In this document: in pieces, positions 26,301 through 40,100 of the stretch
Layout: each line of letters starts with the position of its first letter
How positions within the stretch are numbered: position 1 is the stretch's first letter
Assembly (NCBI RefSeq): GCF_049800775.1
Contig: NZ_JBNAFR010000002.1
Location: forward strand, 434,001 to 498,000
Direction: 5' to 3'
Source: Dinoroseobacter sp049800775
Lineage (GTDB): Bacteria; Pseudomonadota; Alphaproteobacteria; Rhodobacterales; Rhodobacteraceae
DNA length: 64,000 nucleotides
Position numbers and translations under genes: made by a program
The notes under the pieces: generated by a model
Database searches by the model: none
Told to the model about the DNA's origin: nothing
What the model saw: only the letters and a program-made list of their open reading frames with translations

Positions 26301-29300
26301 TCGAATATCGCGCTGACCGAGGCCGAGGCCAATGGGGGCGTGCTGCTCTTCCCCGCAGGAGCGGTGAGCCTGACAGATCTGGACTCCGCGGATTTGGACG
26401 GGGGGCAGCTGCGGGTGAACCGCATCGTCTCCGAACCCCTGCAGGAGCAGTTCAACGACCCTGACGGGCCGGAGCAAGACGCACTGACCGTCGCTGTTGG
26501 GGGCGATGTCACGCAAGCCGGGGCGACCCTGTCCGTGAACGGCACGGCCGTGGCCACGGTCGTGTCCGATGGAGCCGATGGTACGTCCCTTGTTCTGGAG
26601 TTCCTGCCCGGCGCGACCGTCGAGGCGGTCGAGACCCTGCTCAGCGCGCTGTCCTATCAAAACTCCTCCGACAATCCGCGGGAGAGCCGCACCTATTCCG
26701 TGACCCTTCTGGATGGGGATGGCGGCGCCACCACACCTTTCGTGTTCGAGATCGATCTGAGCCAAAGTCCGGATCTCGTCGGGCTCGACAAGGTGGGGGC
26801 GGAGACACAGGTCAATAGCTTCACTCCCGGCTCCCAGTCGGATCCCGGCATCGCGGTTCTGGCCGATGGCGGTTGGGTCGTGGTCTGGACCTCCGTTGGT
26901 CAAGATGGATCGGGCAACGGCATATATGCGCAGCGCTACGCGGCGGATGGGGCAAACATTGGCGGCGAAGTCCAAGTTGCATCGACCCTTGACGGTTCGC
27001 AGGCCGATGCGGTGGTCACTGGCCTGAGCAATGGCGGCTACGCGATCTCCTGGGAGGGGAATGGCCCCGGGGACGGGTCCGGTGTCTTCACCAAACAGTT
27101 CGACGCTGCCGGCGTTGCGATCACCGGGGACATTCTCGTCAATACCAATGTCAGCAGCTCACAAGTCGATCCGGCGATCACCGCGCTCGGCACCGGCTTT
27201 GTGGTCAGCTACACGTCCTTCGGTGCGGATGGCAACTCAGACGGCATCGCCTTCCAGCGCTTCGACGCAAGCGGGGTCCCGCAAGGCCCTGAAACAATTG
27301 CCAATGAAGAGATAGCGAGCAGCCAGTTCGACTCCGATATCGTACAATTGGCCGATGGGCGCTTTGTCGTCGTCTGGACGAGCGCCACCTCCGGGAGCGC
27401 CGGGGATGGCAGCTCCAACGGGGTGTTTGGCCGGATCTTCAATGCGGACGGTACGGCGGCGACCGGCGAGTTCCTGATCAACGAGATCACCCTGAATGCG
27501 CAGAGCGCGCCCTCGGTTGTGGGCACCCCTGATGGCGGGTTCCTTGTGGCCTTTGAAGATAGCTCGAATGCGCTGGACGGCTCTGGCGGCTCGATCATCG
27601 CCCGCAAGTTCGACACGGCAGGTGCGCCTGAGGACGATCAGTTTGTCGTCAACAGCTTCACCTCCAGCACGCAGTTCCAGCCTGACATCACCGTGCTTGC
27701 CGATGGGCGCTTTGTGGTCAGCTATATGAGCAACAGCAATGATGGGGACCGGAACGGGAACTCCGTCATCGCCCAAGTCTATGCCGCTGATGGCAGCCGC
27801 ATTGACGAGTCCTTCATCGTCAATTCCGAAACCGCCAGCTCGCAGGATCAGGGTCAGGTCGTGGCCTTGCCCGGTGGCGGTTTCGTGGTGGTCTGGTCTT
27901 CTGCCACCTCCGGCGATGCCGGGGATGGGAATGACCGCGGCATCTTCCAGCAGATTTACGGCGTTCTGGGTGATTTCAACCTGGACGAAGCACCGGTGAT
28001 CATCGGGGTGGCAGGTACGCGGACGATCTCCGAGGCGGAGGCGAATGCGGGCCTCGCGGCGCTCGAGGCGGATCGCGCAATCGCAGTCGGGGATCTGGAC
28101 GCGACCGACTATGATGGCGGTGTGCTCCAAGTGGAGATTGATCAGGTAGCGGATCTACTGGATCAGATCCCGGGCATTGATGGCGTCGCTCAGGACGAGC
28201 TTGGGTTGCTGACCGACGCGGTTGGCAATGGCGCGGTATCGGTCTCCGGAACCAGTGTTCGGGTGGACGGTGTGACGGTTGGGACCCTGACCAGTGACGG
28301 GACCGCGGGACAGCCTTTGACCATTGAGTTCAATGGCAATTCCACGGTGGAATCCGTCGAGGCGGTGATGGGCGCTCTGGCCTATGCGAACGCCTCGGAC
28401 GGCCCCGCCTCGGATCGTCGGATCAAGATCCAGCTCACCGATCCCCAAGGCAATTCCGCGCCGGAACAGTTCATCGAGCTGACGATTGAGCCGAGCGCTG
28501 ACAGCACGCTCGTGGCAGGCGACGAAATGCGTGTGAATGCCCACACCCAGAGCGAGCAGTCGATCCCGGTGCTGGCCGAACTGACCGGTGGCGGCCATGT
28601 GGTTGTCTGGTCTTCGGCCAGTCAGGACAACCTGAATGTCGAAGGCAGTACTGGCGTCTTCGCTCAGCTTTATGACGCGAACGGCGTGCCCGTGGGGCCG
28701 GAATTCCAGGTCACCACGGCCTTCGATCAGGCGCAAACGGACCCCAGCGTCGCGGCAACCTCGGATGGCGGCTTCGTCGTGGTCTGGGAGAGCATCAATC
28801 AGGACCAGCCCGGCTTCTTCAACAACGGTGTCTTCGGACAGCGTTATGATGCGAGCGGGACCCAGGTCGGCAGCGAGTTCCAGGTCAACACCACGGTCGC
28901 TGCGCAACAGTTCGACGCCTCGGTCGCAGCCTTTGCGGATGGTGGCTTCATCGTGGTCTGGAATGCCGATGCGGGCGATGGCAGTGGGGATGCGATCATC
29001 TCCCAACGGTATGATGCGACGGGCGCCCCGGTCGGTGGCGAGGTCACGGTCAATGTGGACCAGACCCAGAGTAATCAGTTCGATGCCGAAGTCGCAACGC
29101 TCGTTACCGCCGGTGGCCAGAATGCCGGGCATGCGGTCGTCTTCACGGGCCCCACATCGGGCGGCGATGGGGATGGGGATCGCAACGGTGTTTACCTGCG
29201 CGTCTTTGATGCGAGCGGTGCTGCGCTGGGCGCAGAGACCCTCGTGAACACCACCACCTTCGAGGATCAGTTCGACGCAGACATCACGGGCCTGAGCGGG

Positions 29301-32300
29301 GGCGGCTTCGTCGTCACTTGGACCGATGACGCGGCGGACGGTAGTTTCCAGGGCATCTACGCGCAGATCTACACGAATGCAGGCGTAAACGTCGGCGGCG
29401 AGTTCCGGGTCAACACCAACACGGACTCGAACCAGTTCAATTCCTCTGTGACGGCCATGGCCGATGGCGGCTTCGTGGTCACATGGACCTCCTCCACTGG
29501 CGACGGATCAGGGCAGGGCGTCTTTGGTCAGCGCTACGACGCCAATGGTGTGCGCATTGATGGCGAGTTCCAGGTCAACCAGGAATTCTCCAGCACCCAG
29601 AGCCAGAGCGCCGCGCTCGGTTTGGCCGATGGCGGGCTCATCGTGTCCTGGCGCTCCGAGGCCAGCTCCACGGCAGGCGATGGCTCCGGCGGGGCGATCA
29701 TACAACGGGTGTTCGATGCCACGCCCACGGCGGATACGTCGCCGGTTCTGTCCGACGTTGCGCGGATCTCGAATGTGGGCGCCAATGAGGTGACTGGCGG
29801 GGCGATTGCCTTGCTGGACGCGGGCGTGTCGCTCGTGGATCCGGATGGCGGCAATTTCGACGGTGGCACCCTGCGGATCTACTACACCGCGGGCGAAACT
29901 GCGGATGATCAGCTCTCCGTGGTGGACAATGGTGTCGTGACGGTCGCGGGCGCTGTGGTCTCGGTCAACGGGACGGCGATCGGCACGATCAGCGGCGCCG
30001 AAGACGGTGTGAACGGCGTACCGCTTGCCATCGATCTGAACGCGAATGCGACCGCGACCGAAGTGGCCCTGCTCTTTGAGGCCATCGGCTTCAGCTTCGG
30101 CGGGATCGCCGGGGACATCCAGAACACAGATCGCGGGATCGGCTTTACCCTGACCGACGGGGCCGGCGGGCAGACACAGCCGGATTCCGTCTTCCTGAAC
30201 TTCTTCCAGGGCTCGAATAACCCCGTTTTCCAGCTCTCGGATTTCGGTGCGGATGAGAACGGTTCTGGTCCGACCATCCTCGGCAGTGTCGCGGAATCCG
30301 ACCTGCTGACAACGCCCCTTCGCCTCGATGCGGCGGTCAATCTGACCAACACCTCGGGTGTGACCTTCGCCTCGGGGCAGGTCACCGTCAGCAACATTTC
30401 GGGCGGGCTCAGCGTCGATATCCTGTCGGTGGCCGATATCGGCACTGGGACTGGACAGATCGGCTTCAACGGCTCGGATGTGAGCTACGAAGGGACCTTG
30501 ATCGGGACGGTGAACGCCACCAGCAATGGGCAGAACGGATCCGCGCTTCACATTGATCTGAATGCCTCTGCGGATGCCGAGGCCATCGAGGCCCTGATCG
30601 AGGCTTTCACCTATGCGACCACGGGCGCGATCAACCGCACTGCGCAGACCTTCAATGTCTCTGTGTCCGGGTCCGGGGGCTCGACCTCCGCATCTGCTGT
30701 TCTGCAGATCGAGAATGATCTGGTCCTGCCCGCCACAGGCGAGGATGAGCAGGTCAACAGCTTCATCACCCGTGATCAGTCCAATCCGGTCATCGCCGAG
30801 CTCAGCACGGGCGGATACGTCATCGCGTGGACATCAACGAGCCAGGACAACCCGAACGCGACCTTTGAAACCGGCGTCTTCGCGCAGGTCTATAATGCGA
30901 ACGGGTCTCCGGTCGGGGTCGAGTTCCAGGTCAATGACATCGCGATCCGCACCCAGTTTGAACCGAGCATCACCGGGTTGAGCAACGGCAATTTTGTCGT
31001 GACCTTCACGGACACCAATGGCGCACGCGATGGATCGAGCAGCGCAGTCGTCGCGCAGGTTTTTGACAGCAGCGGTGCGCCCATCGGGGCCAATTTCGTG
31101 GTCAATGAAGAGACCTCGAGCGTCCAGGACTTGTCCGAGGTTGTCGCGCTCGACAATGGGCGCTTCATGGTGCTGTGGGATTCCGAAACCTCCGGCAATG
31201 CCGGGGACGGCAACCGCGAAGGCGTCTTCGGCCGCGTCTTCGCTGCCAATGGCACGCCCGAGGGCGGCGAGTTCCAGATCAACAGCAGCACCATCCAGAA
31301 CCAGCGCGAGGTTTCTGCCGCTGTGCTCGATAATGGCGATGTCATCGTTGTCTGGCAGGACAATGGCGGCGCAGATGGAAATTCCAACGGCATCTTCTCG
31401 CAGCGTCTGGATAACACGGGCACATTGCTGCTGATTGACGGGTCCGCGCCTGGCGCCGATGAGCAACAGGTGAATGTCGAAACCATCGGGGGCCAACTTC
31501 TGCCCGACGTGGCCGCGATTCCGCCGGGCGGAACCTTGTTGAACGGTGGCTATGTGGTGGTCTGGCAGGGGCCGGGCCAGAGTGGCACCGATATCTTTGG
31601 ACAGGTTTTTGACGCGGCCGGCAACGGGCTGGGTGAGTTCCAGGTCAATGTGAGCGAGCGCTTCACACAGACCGACCCGCAAGTGATTGCGCGTCCCGAC
31701 GGGACCTTCACCGTGGTGTGGACGGATAACGACTCGCTTGATGGCAACGGAAATGCGATCATTGCGCAGAACTTTTCCGGTCTGGGCATTCCGCTGGGCG
31801 CGTCCTTCGTGGTCAATTCCGAGGGGTCCTCGAGCCAGAGTCAGCCGGACCTGATGGCACTGCCCGATGGTTCCATTGTCGTGGTCTGGAGCAGCGCGAC
31901 CTCCGGCACGGCCGGGGATGGCAATGGCACCGGTGTCTTCCAGAAGATCATTGACGCGCCTCCGCCGGCAGCGGGCGCGACTGACCCGGTCATCGTAGGG
32001 GTATCTTCCGAGATTTCTTTTGCCGAGGAAGACGTCAATAGCGGCCTGCAACTGCTTGAAATCGATGGGGCATTGACGGTTGTTGATGTGGATTCTCCCG
32101 ATTTCGACGGCGGTCAGCTCTCCGTTGGGCGGATTGTCGGTACAGGCGATGTTCTGGCCGCGCAGCTTGGCGCCGGTCTGGGCATCGAGCAGGACCAGTT
32201 GGGTCTGGTGACCGGCAATGGCGTGAGCATTGTCGGCAATACGGTGGAGGTGGATTCCGTCTCTGTCGGTGCGATCAGCTCCAATGGCGCGGATGGCGCG

Positions 32301-35300
32301 CTCTTTGTGGTGGACCTCAACGCGAATGCCACCCCGGAACTGATCGAGCGTGTGATCGCGCAGCTCGGCTATGCCAACTCCTCTGGCAACCCCACTGCTG
32401 AGCGCGAAATCGCCATTCGGCTCAATGATGGCGATGGCGGTGCCTCCGACACGATCCGCGTCAATGTCACGGTGGAGCCCTTTACGGATCGCACCCAGTT
32501 TGCCGTGGGCTCGGAAGAGCAGGTCAACACCACAAGCGAGAACACGCAAAGCGCGCCGGAAACCTCGAAAATCTTCGACAGCAACGGGGTGCAGGTCGGC
32601 TACGTGGTCGTCTGGGATTCCCTGGATCAGGACCGGGTGGCGGATGCGAACGCGGGTGTCTTTGCCCAGATCTATGACTTGAATGGCGACCCTGTGGGCG
32701 TGGAATTCCTGGTCAATACAGAGACGCAATTCACTCAGGATGACCCGCATGTGGCCGGGGTGCCGACCGGCGGGTTCGTCGTCGGTTGGAGCTCCAGCGC
32801 GGACAGCAACAGCTACCTGCGCTTCTTCGAGGCAGATGGCACACCGCGCACGGACGAGATCCGGGTCAACGATGTCACGCCCGGCACGCAGGACCTGACC
32901 GATATCGCGGTGCAGGATGATGGCACGGTGATTGCCGTTTTCACGGATAACAACTCGCGCGATAGCAGCGGCTCCGGTGTTTTCCAGGCTCGGTTTGACG
33001 ATGCGGGCAACGCCCTCGGGGGCAGCAGCCTCGTGAACACCCAGACCTCCAGCACCCAGAACGAGCCCTCGGTGACGGTGCTGCTCGATGGTCGCTATGT
33101 GATCAGCTGGACCTCCCAGACCAGCGGCAGCGCGGGTGACGGGTCCGGCGGAGGTATCTTTGCCCAGGTCTTCGAGGCGAATGGCACCCCGATTGGGGGC
33201 GAGTTCGGCGTGCCGACCTTCACCGATGGCAGCCAGTCGGATTCCTCCATCGCGGCACTGACGGATGGCGGCTTCGTAATCGTTTGGACGGATCAGAACG
33301 CGCTCGACGGCAGCGTTTGGAGCACGCAGCTCCAACGCTATGACGCGACCGGTGCCGCCGTGGGGCCGCAGGTGCGGGTCAACGAAACCACCGTCAGCAG
33401 CCAATTTCAAGCCGAGGTCATCGGCTTGGATACGGGCGGCTGGCTCGTGGTCTGGACGGATGATAGCGGCCTCGATGGCAGCGGGTCGGGCATCTTTGCT
33501 CAGGTTTATGACGCGACGGGCAACCGGATCGACGGTCAGTTCCAGGTCAACACGGAGGTCTCCAGCACGCAGAGCTTGCCGGTGGCGGTGGCGCTGCCCA
33601 ATGGGGATTTCACGATCATCTGGACCTCGGACACCAGCGGTTCAGCCGGAGATGGCAGCAGCACCGGGATCTTCCAGCAGGTCTTCAGCTCGGGTGGTGT
33701 TGGCGGCTCTGCTGCGCCGATCCTTGTGGGTCTGTCCAATGGGGTGACCTTCGATGAAGCCGATGTGAACGCGGCGCCGCAGCTTCTGGCGCCGGCCATC
33801 GCCCTCGGCGACGCGGACTCCGCGAATTTCGATGGCGGTCACCTGGTGCTTGCCATGCTGGACAATGCGACCGTGCAGTCGCAATTTGCCGCACCGGACG
33901 AGGCCTGTCAGGATCAGCTTGCCGTTGATACGAGCGGCTCGGTCTCCGTCGTTGGCCAATCGGTCCGCGTGGACGGCACAGAGATCGGCACGATCGTGAG
34001 CGATGGCGTCGATGGCGCTCCGCTGCAGATCGATTTCAACGCCAATGCCACGCCCGAGCGGGTTGAGACCCTTGTCGAAGCCTTGAGCTATGGCAATGCT
34101 TCTGATGACCCGGAGGTCGAGCGCAAGGTCGCCCTGCAGATTACCGATGGGGAGGGCGGGACTGTCCGCGAGGTGATTGATGTCACCATCACCCCCGAGA
34201 CCGACGGTCTTGAGGCCATCGGCCCCGAGCGTCAGACCAACAGCTTCACGATCAACAACCAGTTCGACAGCCAGATCGCGAGCCTGTCAGATGGCGGCTA
34301 TGTCATCGTCTGGACCTCTACCAATCAGGACGCGACAGGCGACAATAACAACGGCATCTTCCTGCAACGCTACGATGCCGCCGGAGCCCCGGTAGGTGGC
34401 GAAATCCAGGTCAACAGCACCGTGCAGAGTGCTCAGACCGATCCCGTCATTGTGGGCCTCGCCAATGGTGGCTTTGCGGTCGCCTATGAGGACAATTCCG
34501 GCATTCTGAGCCCGAATAATGACTTCGAGATCCTGCTGCAGGTCTATGACGCAAATGGGGACGAGGTCGGTGTCGAAACCGTGGTCAACAGCGCCTCGGT
34601 GAACCAGCCCTTCACCCCGGCCATGGCGGCCTTCGAGAACGGCAATTTCGTGGTCGTCGCCGAGAGCCGGACCAACGCGACGTTCCAGGACACGATCAAC
34701 GGACAGATCTACGATCCCGCCGGGGGTCAGGTCGGGGTCGGTTTCGAGCTCCCGACAACGGGCAACAGGATCGGAGACCCCGACGTGGCGACCCAGGCGG
34801 ACGGCACCTTTGCCATCGTCTATGTCGAACGCAGTGTCGACAACGCGCCTGTGAGCGACGACGGTATTCTGTTCCAACGGTTTGCCGCAGACGGCTCGCT
34901 GGTGGGCGGCCCGATCGTGGTCAATACCCGGGTTGAGGGCGCCCAGAACGAGCCGTCGATTACGGCGCTGCAGGGCGGCGGCTATGTGGTCGTCTATACT
35001 GCGCCCGGCGATGACACAGGCGGGCAGACTGGCGTCTTTGGTCAGATCCTCGCGGCTGATGGCACTAAGATCAACGGCGAGTTCCTGATCAACGAGCAGG
35101 TCAATTCTAACCAGCGCGAAGCGGATGTGGTTGCACTGGACGGGGGCGGCTTCGCGGTCTCCTACACCGACGACAATAGCGCCGATGGCGACAGTTCGGG
35201 CGTTTTCGTTCAGCAGTATGACGCGGCTGGCAACCGCGTTGATGGGGCCGTTCTGGTCAATGAAGAGACCAGTGGCGCGCAGATCCAGTCCTCCATCGCA

Positions 35301-37130
35301 GCACTTCCGGGGGGCAACCTTGTGGTGTCCTACACCTCCGCCACCTCCGGGGCTGCGGGGGATGGCAACAGCAACGGGATCTTCCACCGGATCCTTGGCG
35401 ATCCGGCAGATTTCTCCTTCGGGTTGGAGCCTGTGCTCGACGGTCTGAATGCCGAGGTGAATTATATCGAAGACGATGTGAACGGCGTTCCCCAGCTGAT
35501 CGATGCCAATGGCGCGGTGGCCGTTTCGGATCCGGATTCCGCGGATTTCGAGGGTGGTTCGATCCTCGTGTCGAACCTCGTCTCTTCGGCGCCACTGATC
35601 GACCAGATCAACGCGCCCGATGACCTGACCCAGGACCAGCTTGGTCTGCGCCAGGCCGACGGGATCACGATCCTCGGGACGGATGTCTCGGTGAACGGGA
35701 CGCTGGTCGGCGAGATCGTGCAGGGCGGGCAGAACGGCGCTCCATTCGAGCTGCTGCTGAATGCGAACGCGGATGTGGCGATTGTCGAGCTTCTGGTCGA
35801 GAACCTGACCTATCGCAATATCTCGGATGATCCGCTGGAGCTGCGGCAGCTGCGTGTGCAGATCACGGATGGCGATGGCGGGGCCTCGGATCCTGCGATT
35901 GTCACGGTCAACATCACCGCCTCGCCTGATGGGGCGCAGCCCGTGGGCGGCGAGCGTGTGGTCAACACCTCGACCGGGACGCAGGACAACCCCTCGGTCG
36001 CCGAGCTTCCGGGCACGGGCGGTGACTTCATCGTCGTCTGGGAGAATTTCGGCGCCGATGGCGACCGCGAGGGCATCTACGCGCAGCGCTTTGACGTGCT
36101 GGGCAACCCGATCGCGCGCGATGGCACAGGCCTGCCCGATGGGGTGACGGATGAGTTCCTCGTGAACTCCACGACGGCGGATGATCAATTCCAGCCGCAA
36201 GTGACCGGCTATGCCGATGGCGGCTGGGTGGTTGTCTGGACCGATGATTTGGAAGACGGGTCCAGCGACGGTGTCTTCCTGCAGCGCTACAATCCGGATG
36301 GCACGGTCAATGGGGGCCAGACCCAGGTCAACTCCTTCACCAGCTCGACCCAGAACGAGCCCGATGTGGCCGTGCTGTCCAATGGCAACACGGTCGTTGT
36401 CTTCAATGCGCAGAGTTCGGCGGGCTCCGGCGACGGCTCCAGCACTGGTATCTCCGCACGGATCTTCGATACCAATGGCAATCCGCTCGCGACGGAATTC
36501 GTGGTCAATACCGAGACCAGCGGGGCCCAGTCCTCGCCGGAGGTCACGGCGCTCAGCACGGGCGGCTTCCTTGTCACCTATGTCTCACAGACATCCGGTA
36601 CGGCCGGGGATGGCAACAGCAATGGCATCTTCGCGCAGGCCTTTGACGCCAACGGGGCCGCCGTCGGATCCGAGTTCCAGGTCAACACGACCGTGGTTGG
36701 CTCGCAGGTGGCGCCGCAGATCACCGAGCTTGCCAATGGCGATCTGGTCTTCGTCTGGCAGGACGACCGGAACGACCTGAGCAGCACAGGGATCTTCGCG
36801 CAAATCTATGACGTGAGCGGCGCGCCGGTCTCCGAGGAATTCCGGGTCAATGATCGCCGCACGAGCTCGCAATCGGAGCCGGACATCGCGGCCCTCGATA
36901 CGGGCGGCTTCGTGATCACCTGGACCGATAATGGCGGTGCGGATGGCAGTCAGGGTGCGGTTTTTGCCCAGCAATATGATGGCACCGGCGCCCGGATCGA
37001 CAGTCAGATTCTGGTCAATACGACGACCTCGGGAAACCAAAACCAGCCCAGCGTCGCGGCTCTGCCCGAAGGCGGATTTGTCATCACCTACAGTGGTGTA
37101 GACGCAAATGCTCAGATCCTGCTGCAGGTC
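23379..37130 (+). repeat. Higher-order repeat: eight blocks of seven ~55-residue repeats plus seven linkers
   Basis: Each small unit reads roughly G-G-E-F-x-V-N, S-S-T-Q-x-x-P-x-V, L-x-D-G-G-F-V-V-x-W-T, D-G-S-G, G-I-F-x-Q-x-Y-D-A-x-G. Blocks start near 23390, 25095, 26800, 28520, 30740, 32490, 34200 and 35940, and every block holds exactly seven units. Linkers start near 24595, 26282, 27999, 29745, 31990, 33720 and 35435 and share a D-x-D-S-A-N-F-D-G-G-x-L signature and an ExLVExLxYxNxSDDP segment. Linker spacing is about 1.69-1.75 kb except 29745 to 31990, where the linker is doubled. Confidence 0.9.
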
Positions 37131-40100
37131 TATGGCAACGATGCGCCGATCGTCTCGCCGGTCTCGGCCAGCGGCGACGAGGATACGGCCATCGTTCTGG
37201 ATGCGTCGATCTTCGACGCGGGCTTCAGTGATCCCGATGGCAACAGCCTGCAGGCGATCCGGATCGAGAATTTCCCGACGGGCGGCACCTTGACGCTCTC
37301 GGGTGTGCCGGTCTCGGTCGATCAGGTGATCAGCCGTGCGGACCTTCTGGCGGGCAATCTCGTCTATCTCGGCGCGCAGGATTTCAACGGGCTGGACAGC
37401 TTCCTGTGGTCGGGCTCGGACGGGATCGTGTTCTCGAATGACGTGGTGGCCGCCGAGATCACCGTGAACCCGGTCAATGATGCCCCGGGCCTTGAAGCCG
37501 GGCCGAACCAGACCCTCGAGGAAGGGCAGAACCTGAACCGGGCGATCACCCTGACGGATCCGGACACCGACAACCGCACCTTCACGGTCGATTTCGGGGA
37601 TGGCGATATACGGGTCTTCAACTCGACCAATGTGAACCAGGTTCTCAACAAGACCTATGCCGGCGAAGGCGTGTTCACGGTCACCGTGACCGTGGATGAC
37701 AATGCCGGCGAGGCCAATTCCGTCGAAACGGACAGCTTCGAGGTCACGGTCGAGAACGCGCCGCCCCAAGTGGCCGACAACAACGACAGCGTGCGCGAGG
37801 ACGGCCCCTCCACCACAGGCAATGTCCTGACCAATGACTCGGATCCGGGGGGCGATGCGCTGACCGTGACCGAGGTCAACGGGGAGGCGGCCGATGTCGG
37901 GGTGGAGATCACGCTGGGCTCCGGCGCGCTCCTGACGCTGAATGCCGATGGCAGTTACGACTACGACCCGAACGGGGCCTTTGAGGATCTCGGACGGTTC
38001 CAGTCCCGCACCGACAGCTTCACCTATACGGCTGATGACGGGGATGGCGGATCGGGGCAGGCCACCGTCAGGATCAGGGTCGATGGCGACAATGACGACC
38101 CCGAGGGCGTGGATGATACCTTCGCCACCAACGACACGGATGTGGTGTCGGGCAATGTCCTGACCAATGACACAGATGTGGATACGGGCGATGTCCTGAC
38201 CGTCACCGAGGTGAATGGCGAAGCCGCAAATGTGGGTGTCGAGATCACGCTCGCCTCGGGGGCATTGCTGACGCTGAATGCCAATGGCAGCTTCGATTAC
38301 GATCCGAGCAGTGCGACGATCCCCGGCGGGTCGGACAGCTTCACCTATACGGTCTCGGACGGGCTTGCCTCGGACGGGGCGACCGTCACGCTGAACATCG
38401 TGACCACCAACCAGTCGCCCGTCGCGCAGGATGACGATGTTTCGGCCAGTGAGGACGGGGTCTCCAACGGCAACCTCTTTGCCGATAATGGCAATGGGGT
38501 CGATAATGATCCCGATGGGGATGCCTTCACCGTGGGGCAGGTCAACGGTGCCGCGGGCAATGTCGGGGTGGAGTTCGCCCTGTCCGGGGGCGGGCTGCTC
38601 ACGGTGAATGCCGATGGCACCTACAGCTTCAATGCCAATGGCGCCTATAACGATCTGGCCGATGGCGAGACCGCGCAGGAGAGCTTCACCTACACCATTG
38701 TCGACGGCAATGGCGGCAGCAATGCAGCGCAGGTCATCCTGACGATCAACGGGGCGAATGACAGCCCGACGGCCTTCAACAATTTCGACCTGACCGACGA
38801 GGCCACATCGACCACGGGCAATGTCCTGACCGATGACACCGATCCGGATGCGTCTGATGTGCTCGAGGTGATCGAGGTCGGAGGCTCCAGTCTTGCCGTG
38901 GGCCAGTCGGTCACCGGCAGTGCGGGTGGCACCTTCATCATCGAGACGGATGGGTCCTATACCTATGATCCGGCGGGCGCGCTCGAAGGTCTCGATGACA
39001 ATGAGAGCACGGTCGATATCGTCACCTACCGGATTTCGGACGGCAATGGCGGTGAGGATACGGCCCAGCTCCGTGTGACGGTGAACGGTCTGAACGATGA
39101 CCCGGTGGCGCAGGATGACGACTTCACCCTCGGCGAAGACGACACGGTGAATGGCAACCTGCAGGACGACAACGGCAACGGACCGGACAGCGATCCGGAC
39201 GTGACCGATATCGGCGTCGTGACGGCGGTCAATGGTCAGGCGACCAATGTGGGCAGCCAGATCACGCTCGGCTCGGGGGCGCTGCTGGTGGTGAATGCCT
39301 CGGGCACCTTCACCTATGACACCAATGGCGCGTTCTTCATGCTCTCGACCGGCGATACGGCGACCGAGAGCTTCACCTACACCCTGACCGACGATAGCGG
39401 GGTAAGCGATACGGCCACGGTGACCTTCACCATCCAGGGCAACTCCTCCAACCCGGTCGCGGTTGATGACAGCGTGACCACCGACGAGGACAGCGCGGTC
39501 AATGGCGCGGTTCTGGGCAATGACAGCGACGGGGATGCCGATCCGCTGGTGGTGTCGGCGGTCAATGGCAATGGCGCCGCCGTGGGGACCCAGATCACTC
39601 TGGCCTCGGGCGCGCTGCTGACGCTGAACGCCGATGGCACCTTTGCCTATGATCCCAATGATCAGTTCGAGAGCCTGGCCGTGGGCGAGAGCGACACGGA
39701 CAGCTTCACCTACACGATCAGCGACGGGAACGGAGGCACTGATACGGCGACCGTCACCATCGATATCGACGGGGTGAATGACGCACCGCGCGCCCGCCCG
39801 GATACCCTGATCACCAATGAGGATCAGGCCCTGACGGACGATCTGTTCGCCAATAACGGGGCGGGGGTGGATCGCGACCCGGATGCCTCCGACGTGATCG
39901 AGCTGGTCGAGGTCAACGGCTCAGCCGCCAATGTCGGGACGCAGATCGCACTGCCCTCGGGCGCGCTGCTGACCGTGCTGGCGGACGGGACGGTCGATTA
40001 CGACCCGAATGGTCAGTTCGAAAGCCTCGCCCAGGGCGATACCGCATCGGACAGCTTCACCTACCGGATCTCGGACGGGAATGGCGGCTTTGACGGGGCG

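Noticed and set aside
23922..26975. Long antisense open frame (over 1000 codons) in the adhesin gene
   Set aside because: It follows from biased codon use of the repeated GC-rich sense frame; its translation is rich in Arg, His and Gly with no family likeness, and similar antisense frames recur in each repeat block.
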